Positions 1 through 9,221 of a stretch of 64,000 nucleotides of DNA are shown piece by piece. Every line of letters begins with the position of its first letter. Position 1 is the stretch's first letter. The position numbers were made by a program, and so were the translations under genes. Origin of the DNA: Brevibacillus brevis. GTDB lineage: Bacteria; Bacillota; Bacilli; Brevibacillales; Brevibacillaceae. The notes below the pieces were generated by a model that was not told the origin of the DNA, made no database searches, and saw only the letters and a list, made by a program, of their open reading frames with translations. The stretch spans positions 684,001 to 748,000 of the forward strand of contig NZ_CP041767.1 in the NCBI RefSeq assembly GCF_022026395.1, in the 5' to 3' direction.

Positions 1-852
1 TTTTGTTTTCATCCGGTGGAAGGTTTGCACGAAGTGACGGGTCATTTCAAAGACAAAATGACGCTCGCCAATGAAACGGGACCAATCCGTATACATGGCA
101 TGTCTGTTATCCCGGCTGGAAAGAGGCAGGTTGTTCTCAATAGATAGATTGTGAGTGATTGATCTGGTTGCGTATTCTCTTTCCATCTGCACAAAAAGAG
201 AAGCCCAAAACTTTCGCCCAGCCAAGCTTCTATCGGTATTTACGAATAAATCGAAGGTAGAGAAACGCTCGCCCGTGAACCATTCATTCATCTTTTTTCC
301 AGCGAAACGCTTAGTCCTTGTTGCGACAGGTTGTTCTTTCCCAATGATAGCTTCGGCAAAAATGGAACGACTCGCCGATCCTGGTGGCAAATCTATATGC
401 AGCTCATCCTTATTCACGCGTACGGACATTTGGGCAGGGTTGAGCTTTGCCATTCCTGCTGCTTTAATCCGATCTGATAAATGTACACGACGAATAACTT
501 GTAATGGCTGCTTGATAATTCGGTCAGCATCCAGGGCATCGTCCTGAAGCAAGCTCTCTTTAAGCGGCGAGCGATCGGATACCACGACCAGTTCCATGGG
601 ATTGGCCATGCTGGTATCATTCCGAATCATATCCTGCAAAGAGTCTTGTAGATCAGCAGCAAATGATTTCCGGTTCGCGAGCAAATAATCCAGCATGACC
701 ATACTGGCACTTTGTCCGTAGGGAATATAGACGAAGGAATACTTGCGGGAGGGCGAGGTCGTGAAAGTTACTTTTCCGATATAGTTGCGCATAGAAGCGT
801 AGTGGTCTGCAAGTCTGAATTGATAGGCTGCTAGAGAAGAAATCCCGGTCAA
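1..852 (-). CDS. Phage-tail-locus protein of unknown function, partial (runs off left edge)
   Basis: A reading frame open from a TTG start at 852 to the window edge gives 284 codons with no stop. The TTG follows GGGAGGTG by five bases, and no ATG fits that ribosome binding site in frame. I recognise no domain. The visible protein is soluble-looking and mixed alpha/beta, with no signal peptide or membrane segment. It is the most downstream gene seen of the leftward tail operon, after two related fibre-like proteins, so a role in the tail tip, or as a fibre or its chaperone, is an inference from position only. The stop codon and C-terminus lie outside the window. Confidence 0.75.
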   Translation of the reverse strand, partial: MTGISSLAAYQFRLADHYASMRNYIGKVTFTTSPSRKYSFVYIPYGQSASMVMLDYLLANRKSFAADLQDSLQDMIRNDTSMANPMELVVVSDRSPLKESLLQDDALDADRIIKQPLQVIRRVHLSDRIKAAGMAKLNPAQMSVRVNKDELHIDLPPGSASRSIFAEAIIGKEQPVATRTKRFAGKKMNEWFTGERFSTFDLFVNTDRSLAGRKFWASLFVQMEREYATRSITHNLSIENNLPLSSRDNRHAMYTDWSRFIGERHFVFEMTRHFVQTFHRMKTK

Positions 853-871
853 ATGGTTCACCTCCCAAAAA

Positions 872-912
872 GAAGGGGGAACACCAGAGATGCGTTCTAG
901 TTTTCCCCCTTT
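872..912 (-). terminator. Possible terminator or attenuator inside tail operon
   Basis: On the minus strand AAGGGGGAA is followed about 25 bases later by TTCCCCCTT and then TTCTTTTT. The stem lies between the stop of the 362-aa tail protein and the TTG start of the next gene, so it could lower expression of the distal genes. The loop is long for a classical terminator. Confidence 0.4.
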
Positions 913-943
913 TGCTAGCTATACGGTTTTAGAGGGACTTCTT

Positions 944-2032
944 TTAGTAGCGAACTTCCTTCAGGAAAGCGACCCCCATTTTTACGTTGGCGGAGTAGTT
1001 CATGAAATTCTGTTCGGTATTATGGTCGAAATAGCGGTACACTTCCTGCTTGTGTTTCTTGGTCGTGTCGCTCGGATCGACATCAATGATCAATTCATCC
1101 AAGTGGAGAATGTTGTTTTTCGAAACGGCAATGCAGGCATCCAAGCTACCGCGGTATCCATCGTAGCCATGTACGACATAAATCGGGCTCAAATGGTAAC
1201 GGCGTGTCCAAGCAGATGCGTTAAAGCCTTGTGGTTCCAGAAGAAGACCCGTGTCCCCGAGCTTGCTATCGGAATACGCCTTGCCCGGCTGTGGAGCTTG
1301 GGTAATGAAGGCAGGATAGTGCTTTTGGAAGCGAATGCCCGATTTTGTCGCAAGCATTTGCAAGGTGTTGTTGCCAAAAGAGGTGTATTGACCATAATCG
1401 TGTGGGGCGATCGGAGCAGCAGGCTCAGTAGCGACAGCTCCAGCCGTCAGCATGATGTTTCCAACCACATCATCCATGTTGTATTTGAACGGCTTGAGTG
1501 CGCCGACATAGAGGAAGCTCTTGCGATAATCTTCAAAGTGAACAGCAGGATCGCCAACGGCAACCAGAGAAAGGCGATTGTTCATCACATTCATGTACAG
1601 GTAGACTGGTTTATCAATCGTACGATCTGTCGGTTTGCCATTCACGACGAATTTCTCGTCGGCCCATTCGAAATTGACTGGATGACCTTCTGTTGCGAAG
1701 GTTTTGGCTGTGGCATTGTAGTCTGTCAATACTTGAACCGTCAAAGAGCTGTGTTCTTTCGGGTTGGTGAAGCCTGGATTGACGAATTTCACATAAAACT
1801 CTTTGGTCTCGGTGTTAATTTTGGAGATGCCCTTTAGGACAAGCTCGGAGGTTTTGCCAGAAGCGGAATCTTTTTTGGTGAGATCGGTCATGACCGTCCA
1901 GGTCGATTTCTCCTGCGTCTCTCCAGCGGTTGCGTTATGGGGATAGTTAGTAAGTTGTTCGATTTGAGATTTAATCGTATCTAGGAGCTCTTTAGAAGTG
2001 GTGATTTTTTCAATGTATTTAAAATTGGCCAT
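944..2032 (-). CDS. Phage tail fibre-like structural protein (shorter paralogue)
   Basis: The product is 362 aa from ATG (MANFKYIEK), chosen because AAAGGAGG lies just upstream; a longer in-frame version would start inside the preceding gene. No named domain was recognised. The C-terminal 200 residues are clearly homologous to the C-terminus of the neighbouring 601-aa protein: both have a YPAFITQ segment, a W-T-x-x-Y-H-x-SPIY-x-VH block, GYRG-x-LD, and end in a FLKEV or ILKEV tail. Both lie downstream of the baseplate genes in the same operon, where receptor-binding or fibre proteins are expected. The function is inferred from position. Confidence 0.7.
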   Translation of the reverse strand: MANFKYIEKITTSKELLDTIKSQIEQLTNYPHNATAGETQEKSTWTVMTDLTKKDSASGKTSELVLKGISKINTETKEFYVKFVNPGFTNPKEHSSLTVQVLTDYNATAKTFATEGHPVNFEWADEKFVVNGKPTDRTIDKPVYLYMNVMNNRLSLVAVGDPAVHFEDYRKSFLYVGALKPFKYNMDDVVGNIMLTAGAVATEPAAPIAPHDYGQYTSFGNNTLQMLATKSGIRFQKHYPAFITQAPQPGKAYSDSKLGDTGLLLEPQGFNASAWTRRYHLSPIYVVHGYDGYRGSLDACIAVSKNNILHLDELIIDVDPSDTTKKHKQEVYRYFDHNTEQNFMNYSANVKMGVAFLKEVRY

Positions 2033-2046
2033 GTGAAAATCCTCCT

Positions 2047-3852
2047 TTAATATACTTCTTTTAAAATGGCGATGGTGCAATCGGTAGGGTTGGGGGAGTA
2101 CTTGAAGAAGTTTACAGGGGTATTGATTCGGAAGAACTTGTATACCTCTGTCCAAGTTCCGGCAGCAGGGTCCTTCGGATCTTTTGGTTCCTCTGTATCT
2201 ACGACGAGCTCGTCCTTGTTGATCAGATTATGGTCCTCAATTGCTACGACACTGTCGAGGTAGCCACGATAGCCTTCGAACTGGTGTACCAGATAGATCG
2301 GCGATGCATGATATTTCTTCGTCCATTTCGAGCTTTGGAAGCCGTTTGCTTCGAGTACCATTTTGGACAGCTCAGGAGGGATTGTGCCCACTCCATCGTA
2401 TTTGGGGAGCTGGGTAATAAAGGCAGGGTAGTACGCTTGGAAGTAAACGGAGCTACGGGTTTGCAGCATGGAGAAGGAGTACATGCCGTTGGAGGTATAG
2501 CGTCCCCAGCCCGAATAGTTAGGATTGGTGTCCTGCTTGATGTCGGCTGGAAGGAATCCTGATTTTTCCTTGGTTAAATCACCCATGCCGACTGTGATGC
2601 CAAAATTGCCTTTGTGATCATAGTCAGCAAAAGGAATCGTTTTTCCGATATAAGCAAAGCTGCTGTAGTAAGCATCCATATCAGGCGAAGGGTCGCCTTC
2701 AATTACGATTGCTACACGATCATTACTTACAGAGAGGTTGTATTCCACCCAATAGTCTGGGCGACGCTTCTTGTTTGGTACCCAAGAGACGACAGAGTCG
2801 GCGCCGTAGAAAAAGTGGGAGGAAGGGCTTTTAATTTCGACCTTGTCGTCGTAATCGAGTGCCCATGCTTCGTGAGGTGGGATGTATTTGTCGGTATCAT
2901 CAGGATTGTTCCATTTGTTGTATTGAAGTTCAGCTTGTTTTTGATCGAGGACGAGCGGGACTTTGCCGGGAATAACTGTGCTAGTATCGCAGGCAAGCTG
3001 GTACGTATCGGCAGAGTTTCCAACGGGATTTTTGCCTGTGAAGCCTTTGCCGTAGGACACATCCAGGTAGTTGTACTGCTGGATGGGATGCTTCAACATG
3101 ACGAAGTAGTCGTTAGGCGTTTGGCCTGAAGGTACGTCAGGAACGGATTTTAGGACGACAGTGTGGTCGTAGTGATGGACGGGGTTGGCAATGTATTTGA
3201 CCATTCCGAATTTGTAGAGGGTAGGACGAACATAAGTCCATTCCCAAGAGTAGTAAAATACCGACCATTGACCTTTTGAAAGAAGATCGTTCCAATCAGA
3301 GGGCATTTGTGTAATGAGTTTATACTCATCCCACTCTTTTCCAGGGGTAAATGTTACCCCATCCAACTCATACTTGCCCTGTTGTACCACATAGCATTTC
3401 TTCTTGACAGTGTTGGCAGGGTCGGTATCATCGACATTCACCACCAGTAGACCAGGAACAGGAAGGGTGATGTCGTTTCCTTCAACATTTTTATAGACAA
3501 ACTCTTTCACTTGGATTTTTTTGTTTGATTTAATATTTTCTGTATTGATCGTTTCGAAGATATAGCCATCTGCATCAACGAGAACAGTCCCTCCATTACC
3601 TCGTAACTCCCTCAAATCCGGCAAAACATAAACCGGATAAGTCTTCCCATCCGTATGCTTGTACGTCCCTTGCGTATTCGCAACAGTCGTCTTCTGATAC
3701 GTAACCCACTTATCTTCATTAACCTCAAACACCTTTTCCCAGCGGTTCTTAGTATCCGGGATTTTGGCATTGACGATTTCATCAGCCAGCTTGTTGATGA
3801 GCAAATCGGCTGTGACCTCGCCCTCGATCCAAGCTACTTGTTTACTAGGCAT
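2047..3852 (-). CDS. Phage tail fibre-like structural protein (longer paralogue)
   Basis: The product is 601 aa from ATG behind AGGAGGCG. The N-terminal 250 residues are unlike the paralogue and rich in short beta-type segments. The C-terminal half repeats the fold of the next gene: GDPSPDMDAYYSSFAYIGK matches GDPAVHFEDYRKSFLYVGA, followed by YPAFITQ, KYHASPIYLVH and GYRGYLD. No catalytic motif, signal peptide or membrane helix is seen. It sits 14 bases upstream of the paralogue in the same transcription unit, which suggests a tandem duplication of a fibre or receptor-binding gene with an exchanged N-terminus. This role is inferred; no family was recognised. Confidence 0.7.
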   Translation of the reverse strand: MPSKQVAWIEGEVTADLLINKLADEIVNAKIPDTKNRWEKVFEVNEDKWVTYQKTTVANTQGTYKHTDGKTYPVYVLPDLRELRGNGGTVLVDADGYIFETINTENIKSNKKIQVKEFVYKNVEGNDITLPVPGLLVVNVDDTDPANTVKKKCYVVQQGKYELDGVTFTPGKEWDEYKLITQMPSDWNDLLSKGQWSVFYYSWEWTYVRPTLYKFGMVKYIANPVHHYDHTVVLKSVPDVPSGQTPNDYFVMLKHPIQQYNYLDVSYGKGFTGKNPVGNSADTYQLACDTSTVIPGKVPLVLDQKQAELQYNKWNNPDDTDKYIPPHEAWALDYDDKVEIKSPSSHFFYGADSVVSWVPNKKRRPDYWVEYNLSVSNDRVAIVIEGDPSPDMDAYYSSFAYIGKTIPFADYDHKGNFGITVGMGDLTKEKSGFLPADIKQDTNPNYSGWGRYTSNGMYSFSMLQTRSSVYFQAYYPAFITQLPKYDGVGTIPPELSKMVLEANGFQSSKWTKKYHASPIYLVHQFEGYRGYLDSVVAIEDHNLINKDELVVDTEEPKDPKDPAAGTWTEVYKFFRINTPVNFFKYSPNPTDCTIAILKEVY

Positions 3853-3865
3853 CCATACGCCTCCT

Positions 3866-4285
3866 TTACAGTTTCTTGCGTAAAAATTTCACATTGTACC
3901 AAACTTTCTTTTCCGTACCTGAAATGTTGTGGAAGTCAAAGCGGACTTGCGCATTTGGCTTCAACGGATAGACGATCCCAAAGCTGTTTCCCATCGAGAC
4001 GGACTCCGGGAGCTCTTTGGTATAAATCGTTTCACAGACCTTCACGCCGTCCAAACTCAGCTCCCAGTAATCGCCGACGCAGTAATTATTGGTAGCAAAC
4101 GCCACGGATAAAAATTCTGTCGGGTAGGGAAGGGCATAGGTATCGGAAAAGACTTGCTTGGACGCAGTCACATCAATCATGCGTCCACGAATGAAGGGCT
4201 CGGTAAATTTGGAAAAGTGCGGGTAGGGGAGCTCACGTACTTTGTCGATCACGCCCCCGCCCGAATAAACAACGGAGAAGCCCAC
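3866..4285 (-). CDS. Hypothetical tail-operon protein, 139 aa
   Basis: The reading frame starts at a GTG behind GAGAGGTGAG and gives 139 aa. It begins with a glycine-rich stretch (YSGGGVIDKV) followed by beta-strand-like segments and a basic C-terminus (FLRKKL). There is no recognised domain, signal peptide or membrane helix. It is tightly packed between two other tail genes, 6 and 13 bases away, so it is co-translated with them. A small baseplate or tail-tip structural subunit is likely by position, without direct evidence. Confidence 0.65.
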   Translation of the reverse strand: MGFSVVYSGGGVIDKVRELPYPHFSKFTEPFIRGRMIDVTASKQVFSDTYALPYPTEFLSVAFATNNYCVGDYWELSLDGVKVCETIYTKELPESVSMGNSFGIVYPLKPNAQVRFDFHNISGTEKKVWYNVKFLRKKL

Positions 4286-4291
4286 TTGTAC

Positions 4292-4711
4292 TCACCTCTC
4301 TTTCTCTATACGAAGGACATCGGTGCCAGTTAAGAGGCCCCTCGTATCATAGAGTAGACGGATCAGATAAGATCCTACCGTTTTTCCGTCAGGTGCGAAG
4401 CCCGCAGCGGTAACCGAGGTCAAGCGCCAAAGAGAATAGTACTCCCAGTCTGGATGGAGCTGATCGACTTCAAGCGGGAAGGTGGTCGTGTCTGTAGAGC
4501 CAAACGTGAGGGAAATATCCAGCATGTAGCCAGACTCATAGAATAGCTTTGCACCCGTGACCTTTTCCGGATCGAGGGGATGCTCTCGGATTAGACGTAC
4601 AGAGGGTTCCTCGACGAACGGGTCTGCTGTGACTGTCGTGGTACGGTGGACTTCATCACGGATCAGATCGAGGATCGGATAAATCAAATAATCATTCGCA
4701 ATCCCAGCCAT
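4292..4711 (-). CDS. Hypothetical baseplate-associated protein, 139 aa
   Basis: I chose the ATG at 4711 (MAGIANDYLIYPILD), which overlaps the stop of the hub gene as TAATG and has GAGGGGGCG upstream. An earlier in-frame start would lie inside the hub gene. The protein is soluble and 139 aa long, with no recognised domain. The translational coupling to the hub/lysin gene argues for a stoichiometric or assembly partner in the tail tip. Its 3' part contains an exact copy of the GTCTA-N2-CTA motif (4350-4359), which may or may not be functional for the next gene. Confidence 0.65.
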   Translation of the reverse strand: MAGIANDYLIYPILDLIRDEVHRTTTVTADPFVEEPSVRLIREHPLDPEKVTGAKLFYESGYMLDISLTFGSTDTTTFPLEVDQLHPDWEYYSLWRLTSVTAAGFAPDGKTVGSYLIRLLYDTRGLLTGTDVLRIEKER

Positions 4712-7700
4712 TACACAATCGCCCCCTCGTTGTTGCTCCAAAATAAATCGAGGATTTGCATATAGCCGTTCTGCGCATCGAACATCGATCGGATTCCTTT
4801 GATGGTATACGCTTCTCGGGTGGTTGTATTAGAGTCGATAATGTAAATACGATCGAGGACATCCAAGGCAGGGTTGCCAGGGATGGAAATTTGCAGCGTA
4901 CGGCACAAGCGTTTTATATCAAAAAATGTTCGTCGCGCGGCCTGTCGCTTCAATTCGTCTGTCTTGGCAGAGGGAACGTGCCTCACGCCTGTGCGGACCT
5001 CGCCTTTTAACTCCATCAAAATCTCGGTATCTACGAAATGACCAGCCTTATTTTCTTCGTCCAAAATGACAAGATGGCTCCTGCCACGGGAAAAATCGAT
5101 CGTCTTATGAATCGTGATCAAATTATCGTGCTCCGTAAAAGTAGCCACAATCGGCCGATTCATATCAATCTCTTCCAAGCGATACGTGCCATAACGGTCA
5201 CAATAGGAACGGAATTCTGTATCTTTCATGATTTCCGCGATGGCTTCTCCGACTTTGTATTGATACGATTCGAATTTGCGTCCGGGTGGCTCAATAAAAG
5301 GATTTTTCCAACCCTTTGGGGTCAAAATGGATTCGGCATCGACTTCCACAAATTCGCCCTCTTTATCGGGCACAGCCTTGAAAACCTTGCCTGTTGCCTG
5401 CGTCACGTGGGTATAGCTTGTCTCTTGTACAATGGCATAGGGGTAGTAAATGTCTTGCGGATTGCTACGCCAGCCGTACATTCCTGCATGGGCAATCAAG
5501 TCTTGTACAATGGCGGATTTGAGGTAGGCGGCTTTGGCAGTTGGTTCAGTTGGGACAGGTGCGGTACCCTCCCATTCAGGGATCGAATCAAACTCCGTGC
5601 TGGAACGGAACTTTTGATAGATTTGCCACACGCTGTTATACCAATTCGTATCACTCGCCCATTGGTAAGCCCCCTTGTCTCCTCCTTGCCAAAAATATTT
5701 GACGTCGTCGACTGATTGGAAGCGCCAGCCTTTGCTTGCCATGGCCTCCCGATAGCGAACGGCTCCGCGGTAGAGCTGTCGCTCGATCCCTTGGTATTGC
5801 GGATCGCATTTTTCACCGGTATAGCATCCATACCCGAGAATGAAGTCTCCTGGAGGCAGACCTTTCCCCAGCGTCCCCATTTTGGTTTCGTGCTCCGCAA
5901 TGGCTAACAGAAATTTATAATCGAGCTCTGGACCCTGCTGCTTGGCCTGCTTTTTGGCCATCGAGATAATTTTGTCCCGACGAGACATCGAGGAAAAAAC
6001 ATTGGTATCATGTGCGGCAGAATGTCCGATGTCTGGGGGATATTGCTTGTCCTCAGTAATTACCTTGTTCAAAATCTTCTTGTACATATCGCGGCAGTAA
6101 ATGGTCATGGTCGATTCCTCGCCATTTAAATCGAGCTTGTCGATCAGCCCAGTAAACACGCGCATTAAATTCAGGCCATAGCCCATGTAGATCCGAACAG
6201 GAGTATTTTCGGAGAGGACACCGACATGGAATCCATTCACAAAATAAGACCAGGGGGTTTCCTTGTAGGTTTCGGGAAAGTAAAACGGATTATAGTCCGG
6301 GCTGTAGTAGCCGTTCGGGTTTGAAATCGTGATTCGTGCCTCACAGGAATCCATTTCAAACTGGTCGTCCATTTCGATGTGGGTAATATTGTCCAGAGTT
6401 AGGGTGTCAATATAGACGAACTTTCCGACCTGGAGCGATACTTTTCGCGGCTGTCCAGGCATGAAGGTGCTCGTAATTTCCCGTTCCTCAAAAAACTCCT
6501 GCTGCACCGTCGGATCGACTTTGTCTTTGTTCCCGTACAGGTCGGGGCGCCCTTGCAATTCCTTGATCTGAATGTACTGGAGGGAAAAACGATTGACTTG
6601 TTTTCCATTCCAAAACAGCTCGATACGAATTTCCATTTCGCCATTGGGAAAGGGGATATCACGAATCTCTACGTTTTCTGTCCCGGAGAATTTGTTGACC
6701 TTGATTTGCATTTTTCCATTGAAAAAAACGCGCAGCTCGCCGGCACCTTCACCGAAGTTGGTGGAGAACCCCATGCTAAAAATGCCGGGGTGAACAGAGG
6801 TCAGCTTGAGATTCATGCCAGTCGTTACGGTTGGGGAGGGGAAGACGGTCTTGTACCCTTTGGGATCAAAGGTAAAGGTGAGATTGCTATGCTCCGTCGA
6901 GCTTCTCTCGATCATGGATAGCTTTTTGGTTAGCTCGTCTACTTTGTAGACAGATTTTGAGTGCCACGTATTATTGGTAAACCGTTCCTCAAAAAGAGTT
7001 GCTCCTGGCGTTCCAACATAGGTGGCATCGGTTGTGACTCCTGCACCGTTATTGGAAGAGGCAGCAAACAGATACTTCGAACCATTCATATAAGGAAACG
7101 GATCGATAACGGCTTTTCCATTCCAGACCTCAAAGTGCAGATGAGCTCCTCTTCCTTTGGAGCGGGGGGAATTGGGATCGTCATAGGTGCCCATGTCCGT
7201 AACGCCGGCAGAGCGGACGTCTCCTGTATTGCCGCTTTTCCCGATAATAGTGCCTTGCGTGACATAATCCCCTGTTTTGACGTGGATTTCGCTCATATGG
7301 GCGTAACGGGTCCATATGCCATCCGCATGCTGAATTTCTACGCGAAAGCCAAAGCTCGTATATTTTTCAGACACAGTCACTTTTGTTACTTTGCCAGCCC
7401 AGGCAGCTTTGATAGGTGTACCGACTGGACAAGCGATATCAATCCCTTTGTGGTTGCGGTTGTCGCCCATATAGGCTGTAATATCTCGGATGCTTTTGCC
7501 CTCAACAGGAAAGACAAAGGGGATCTTGGAGAGAGCAGTTCCCCCGTCTCCTGAACCATCTTGAATGATGGTGCGGGTCAATGTTTTCTCTTCCCGCGGA
7601 TCACTCATAATGAAATCGAGTTCTTCGGTACGGCCTGGCACGAAGACGAGTCGATCTACCTCGACGCGGCACGAGGGCTTCGATAATTCTCCGAGTTTGA

Positions 7701-7746
7701 GTCTCTCGGAGAGAATTCTACGCAGCTCATTGGACATCGTTTGCAT
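4711..7746 (-). CDS. Tail hub/baseplate protein with M23 peptidase and lysozyme-like domains
   Basis: The product is 1011 aa from ATG behind AGGAGGTG. Residues about 75-225 form an M23 (LytM-type) metallopeptidase: NHKGIDI supplies the H-x-x-x-D zinc ligands and HLHFEVW the second histidine motif. Residues about 600-720 (FLLAIAEHETKMGT, then GAYQWA) look like a lysozyme or glucosaminidase-type muramidase with a candidate catalytic Glu in AEHE. The flanking segments, including the C-terminal 200 residues, resemble phage hub proteins of the gpD/gp44 type. The architecture suggests a tail-tip protein that opens peptidoglycan during penetration by cutting both peptide and glycan. The M23 call is strong, the muramidase call moderate, and the hub assignment inferred. 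Confidence 0.85.
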   Translation of the reverse strand: MQTMSNELRRILSERLKLGELSKPSCRVEVDRLVFVPGRTEELDFIMSDPREEKTLTRTIIQDGSGDGGTALSKIPFVFPVEGKSIRDITAYMGDNRNHKGIDIACPVGTPIKAAWAGKVTKVTVSEKYTSFGFRVEIQHADGIWTRYAHMSEIHVKTGDYVTQGTIIGKSGNTGDVRSAGVTDMGTYDDPNSPRSKGRGAHLHFEVWNGKAVIDPFPYMNGSKYLFAASSNNGAGVTTDATYVGTPGATLFEERFTNNTWHSKSVYKVDELTKKLSMIERSSTEHSNLTFTFDPKGYKTVFPSPTVTTGMNLKLTSVHPGIFSMGFSTNFGEGAGELRVFFNGKMQIKVNKFSGTENVEIRDIPFPNGEMEIRIELFWNGKQVNRFSLQYIQIKELQGRPDLYGNKDKVDPTVQQEFFEEREITSTFMPGQPRKVSLQVGKFVYIDTLTLDNITHIEMDDQFEMDSCEARITISNPNGYYSPDYNPFYFPETYKETPWSYFVNGFHVGVLSENTPVRIYMGYGLNLMRVFTGLIDKLDLNGEESTMTIYCRDMYKKILNKVITEDKQYPPDIGHSAAHDTNVFSSMSRRDKIISMAKKQAKQQGPELDYKFLLAIAEHETKMGTLGKGLPPGDFILGYGCYTGEKCDPQYQGIERQLYRGAVRYREAMASKGWRFQSVDDVKYFWQGGDKGAYQWASDTNWYNSVWQIYQKFRSSTEFDSIPEWEGTAPVPTEPTAKAAYLKSAIVQDLIAHAGMYGWRSNPQDIYYPYAIVQETSYTHVTQATGKVFKAVPDKEGEFVEVDAESILTPKGWKNPFIEPPGRKFESYQYKVGEAIAEIMKDTEFRSYCDRYGTYRLEEIDMNRPIVATFTEHDNLITIHKTIDFSRGRSHLVILDEENKAGHFVDTEILMELKGEVRTGVRHVPSAKTDELKRQAARRTFFDIKRLCRTLQISIPGNPALDVLDRIYIIDSNTTTREAYTIKGIRSMFDAQNGYMQILDLFWSNNEGAIV

Positions 7747-7757
7747 GAAAGCACCTC

Positions 7758-9173
7758 CTATTTAAACCGTTCCAGGGACCATTTTCGAAAGCGATTCAAA
7801 AAAGAGACGGCCTGTGCCCGGGTAAGTAGCGAGTAAGGCATAAACCATTTTTCTTTGTCTTCCGCGTTCGATGACGATACCTCGTACATATGGTTGACGA
7901 CAGCCGCTCCATCGACGAAATTGTTGATCGCAATGCCTTCGATCAAGTAATCTCCGTTGCCAAACCGCTCGTCTTCCATAGAAAGGACGGATGGTGCCCA
8001 CCAAGAAGGCTTGCTGCCAGTCATCCCACCGTTTAGCGCAATTTTTTCCCCGGTGTTGCTGTTGTACATATACTTTTCGCGCCCGACATCTTCAAAGCGG
8101 GTACTCGTCTCTTTGACGTAAAAGAAATGAACGTTTTTACCTGCCTCAAGCGGCATGTTGAACAGTACCGTATGATCATCAAATTCTTGATAATCGGAAC
8201 TGCTCACCACTTTTCCATCCACTTTGATGGCAAGTTGCTTCTTACCTGCAGGATAAGTACCGTTCAGGCGAAAAACACGTTGCCCCTCGTATGCCGTATA
8301 GGATTCATCCAACCGCTGTGTGGGAGGCTGTGAATCCGTAAAGCGTTGGTAAAAAGAACGCCGAAGCCGGTCAATGAGCAGAAAAGCCTCTGCCCGATTG
8401 ATGTAGGCATTGGGAAAGAAGCGGTCGTTTCTCCATACGCCAGGACTTTTCACCGAAAAATATCCGCCTCGCATAAACAGAGCGCCGTTTTCGTAGCTGT
8501 TGTAGATGAAGCGCACCTGTACGCCGTTTAAATTGTAAGGAAGATAAATCGTTGCACCCGGAGCGGGACTGACCATGTAGACATCTTGCTTGAGTCCGAT
8601 ATATTTTTTGGCGAGTTCTTGGGCAGGCGTCGATTTCCATTCCTCTTCTGGCACATCCATTCGCTTCAAGGAGCGACCATATGCGTACAAATACTCGTTG
8701 AATTGACGACTGAACGGATTGTAGAAATACGTGTCTCCGTTATCGAGGCGTTTGTTCGGGTAAGCAAAGGAAGAGGAGTTGGGGGGGATCGGTTTGCCAA
8801 AACGGTCCAAGGCAGGCTTGCCGAAGCTGGAAAAGGCGACAACCGAGTTGGCAGATGGTGCGTAATACAGCTCGACGTCCGTTTTGTTCGGGTCAGTTTG
8901 ATTTGGCCGAATTTCTTTGAAAAGGGTTTGCGTGCCGTCAATATAGACAAAGAGGGGGTTATCTGCACCCGGTGTCAATTTGGCTGCGAGCGTAAAAACT
9001 TTTTGTCCGGTGGAGCCCTTTTGCTCCTCATACAGGTAAGGAGCATTGCTTTCAAAGGAGCCATAAGCAATTCCTTGAATGAACGGTTCTCCGTCAGCCA
9101 TCAAGTAATTGCTGGCCTCCATTACTTCATTAAAAAACCAGTCTTTTTCATTCACATCAGCCCAGCTGATCAT
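7758..9173 (-). CDS. Tail/baseplate protein with SLH-type motifs
   Basis: The product is 471 aa from the ATG at 9173, which has AGGAGG eight bases upstream; the earlier GTG and ATG overlap that site. SLH-like segments are seen at the N-terminus (WADVNEKDWFFNEVMEASN), in the middle (FFPNAYINRAEAFLLIDRLRR) and at the C-terminus (WFMPYSLLTRAQAVSFLNRFR), each with the TRAE/NRAE-type core. Two beta-rich segments lie between them. SLH domains normally bind pyruvylated cell wall polymers. There is no signal peptide, so it is not an ordinary S-layer protein. Its place between the Dit-like protein and the hub/lysin makes it a baseplate part that could grip the target wall. Confidence 0.75.
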   Translation of the reverse strand: MISWADVNEKDWFFNEVMEASNYLMADGEPFIQGIAYGSFESNAPYLYEEQKGSTGQKVFTLAAKLTPGADNPLFVYIDGTQTLFKEIRPNQTDPNKTDVELYYAPSANSVVAFSSFGKPALDRFGKPIPPNSSSFAYPNKRLDNGDTYFYNPFSRQFNEYLYAYGRSLKRMDVPEEEWKSTPAQELAKKYIGLKQDVYMVSPAPGATIYLPYNLNGVQVRFIYNSYENGALFMRGGYFSVKSPGVWRNDRFFPNAYINRAEAFLLIDRLRRSFYQRFTDSQPPTQRLDESYTAYEGQRVFRLNGTYPAGKKQLAIKVDGKVVSSSDYQEFDDHTVLFNMPLEAGKNVHFFYVKETSTRFEDVGREKYMYNSNTGEKIALNGGMTGSKPSWWAPSVLSMEDERFGNGDYLIEGIAINNFVDGAAVVNHMYEVSSSNAEDKEKWFMPYSLLTRAQAVSFLNRFRKWSLERFK

Positions 9174-9190
9174 TTTCATCACCTCCTATA

Positions 9191-9200
9191 TAGAGTAGAC
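9191..9200 (-). promoter_or_regulatory. GTCTA-N2-CTA motif upstream of SLH tail gene
   Basis: The minus strand reads GTCTACTCTA with TTTCT just before it, 18 bases upstream of the chosen start and directly before its ribosome binding site. It is one of five intergenic copies in the tail locus and a candidate promoter element for a locus-encoded sigma factor. Confidence 0.45.
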
Positions 9201-9221
9201 AGAAACCCGGAACAGCCTCAG

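Noticed and set aside
890-1837. A 315-codon plus-strand frame opposite the fibre-like gene
   Set aside because: It is the shadow of the minus-strand gene, with no ribosome binding site and a sequence unlike a real protein.
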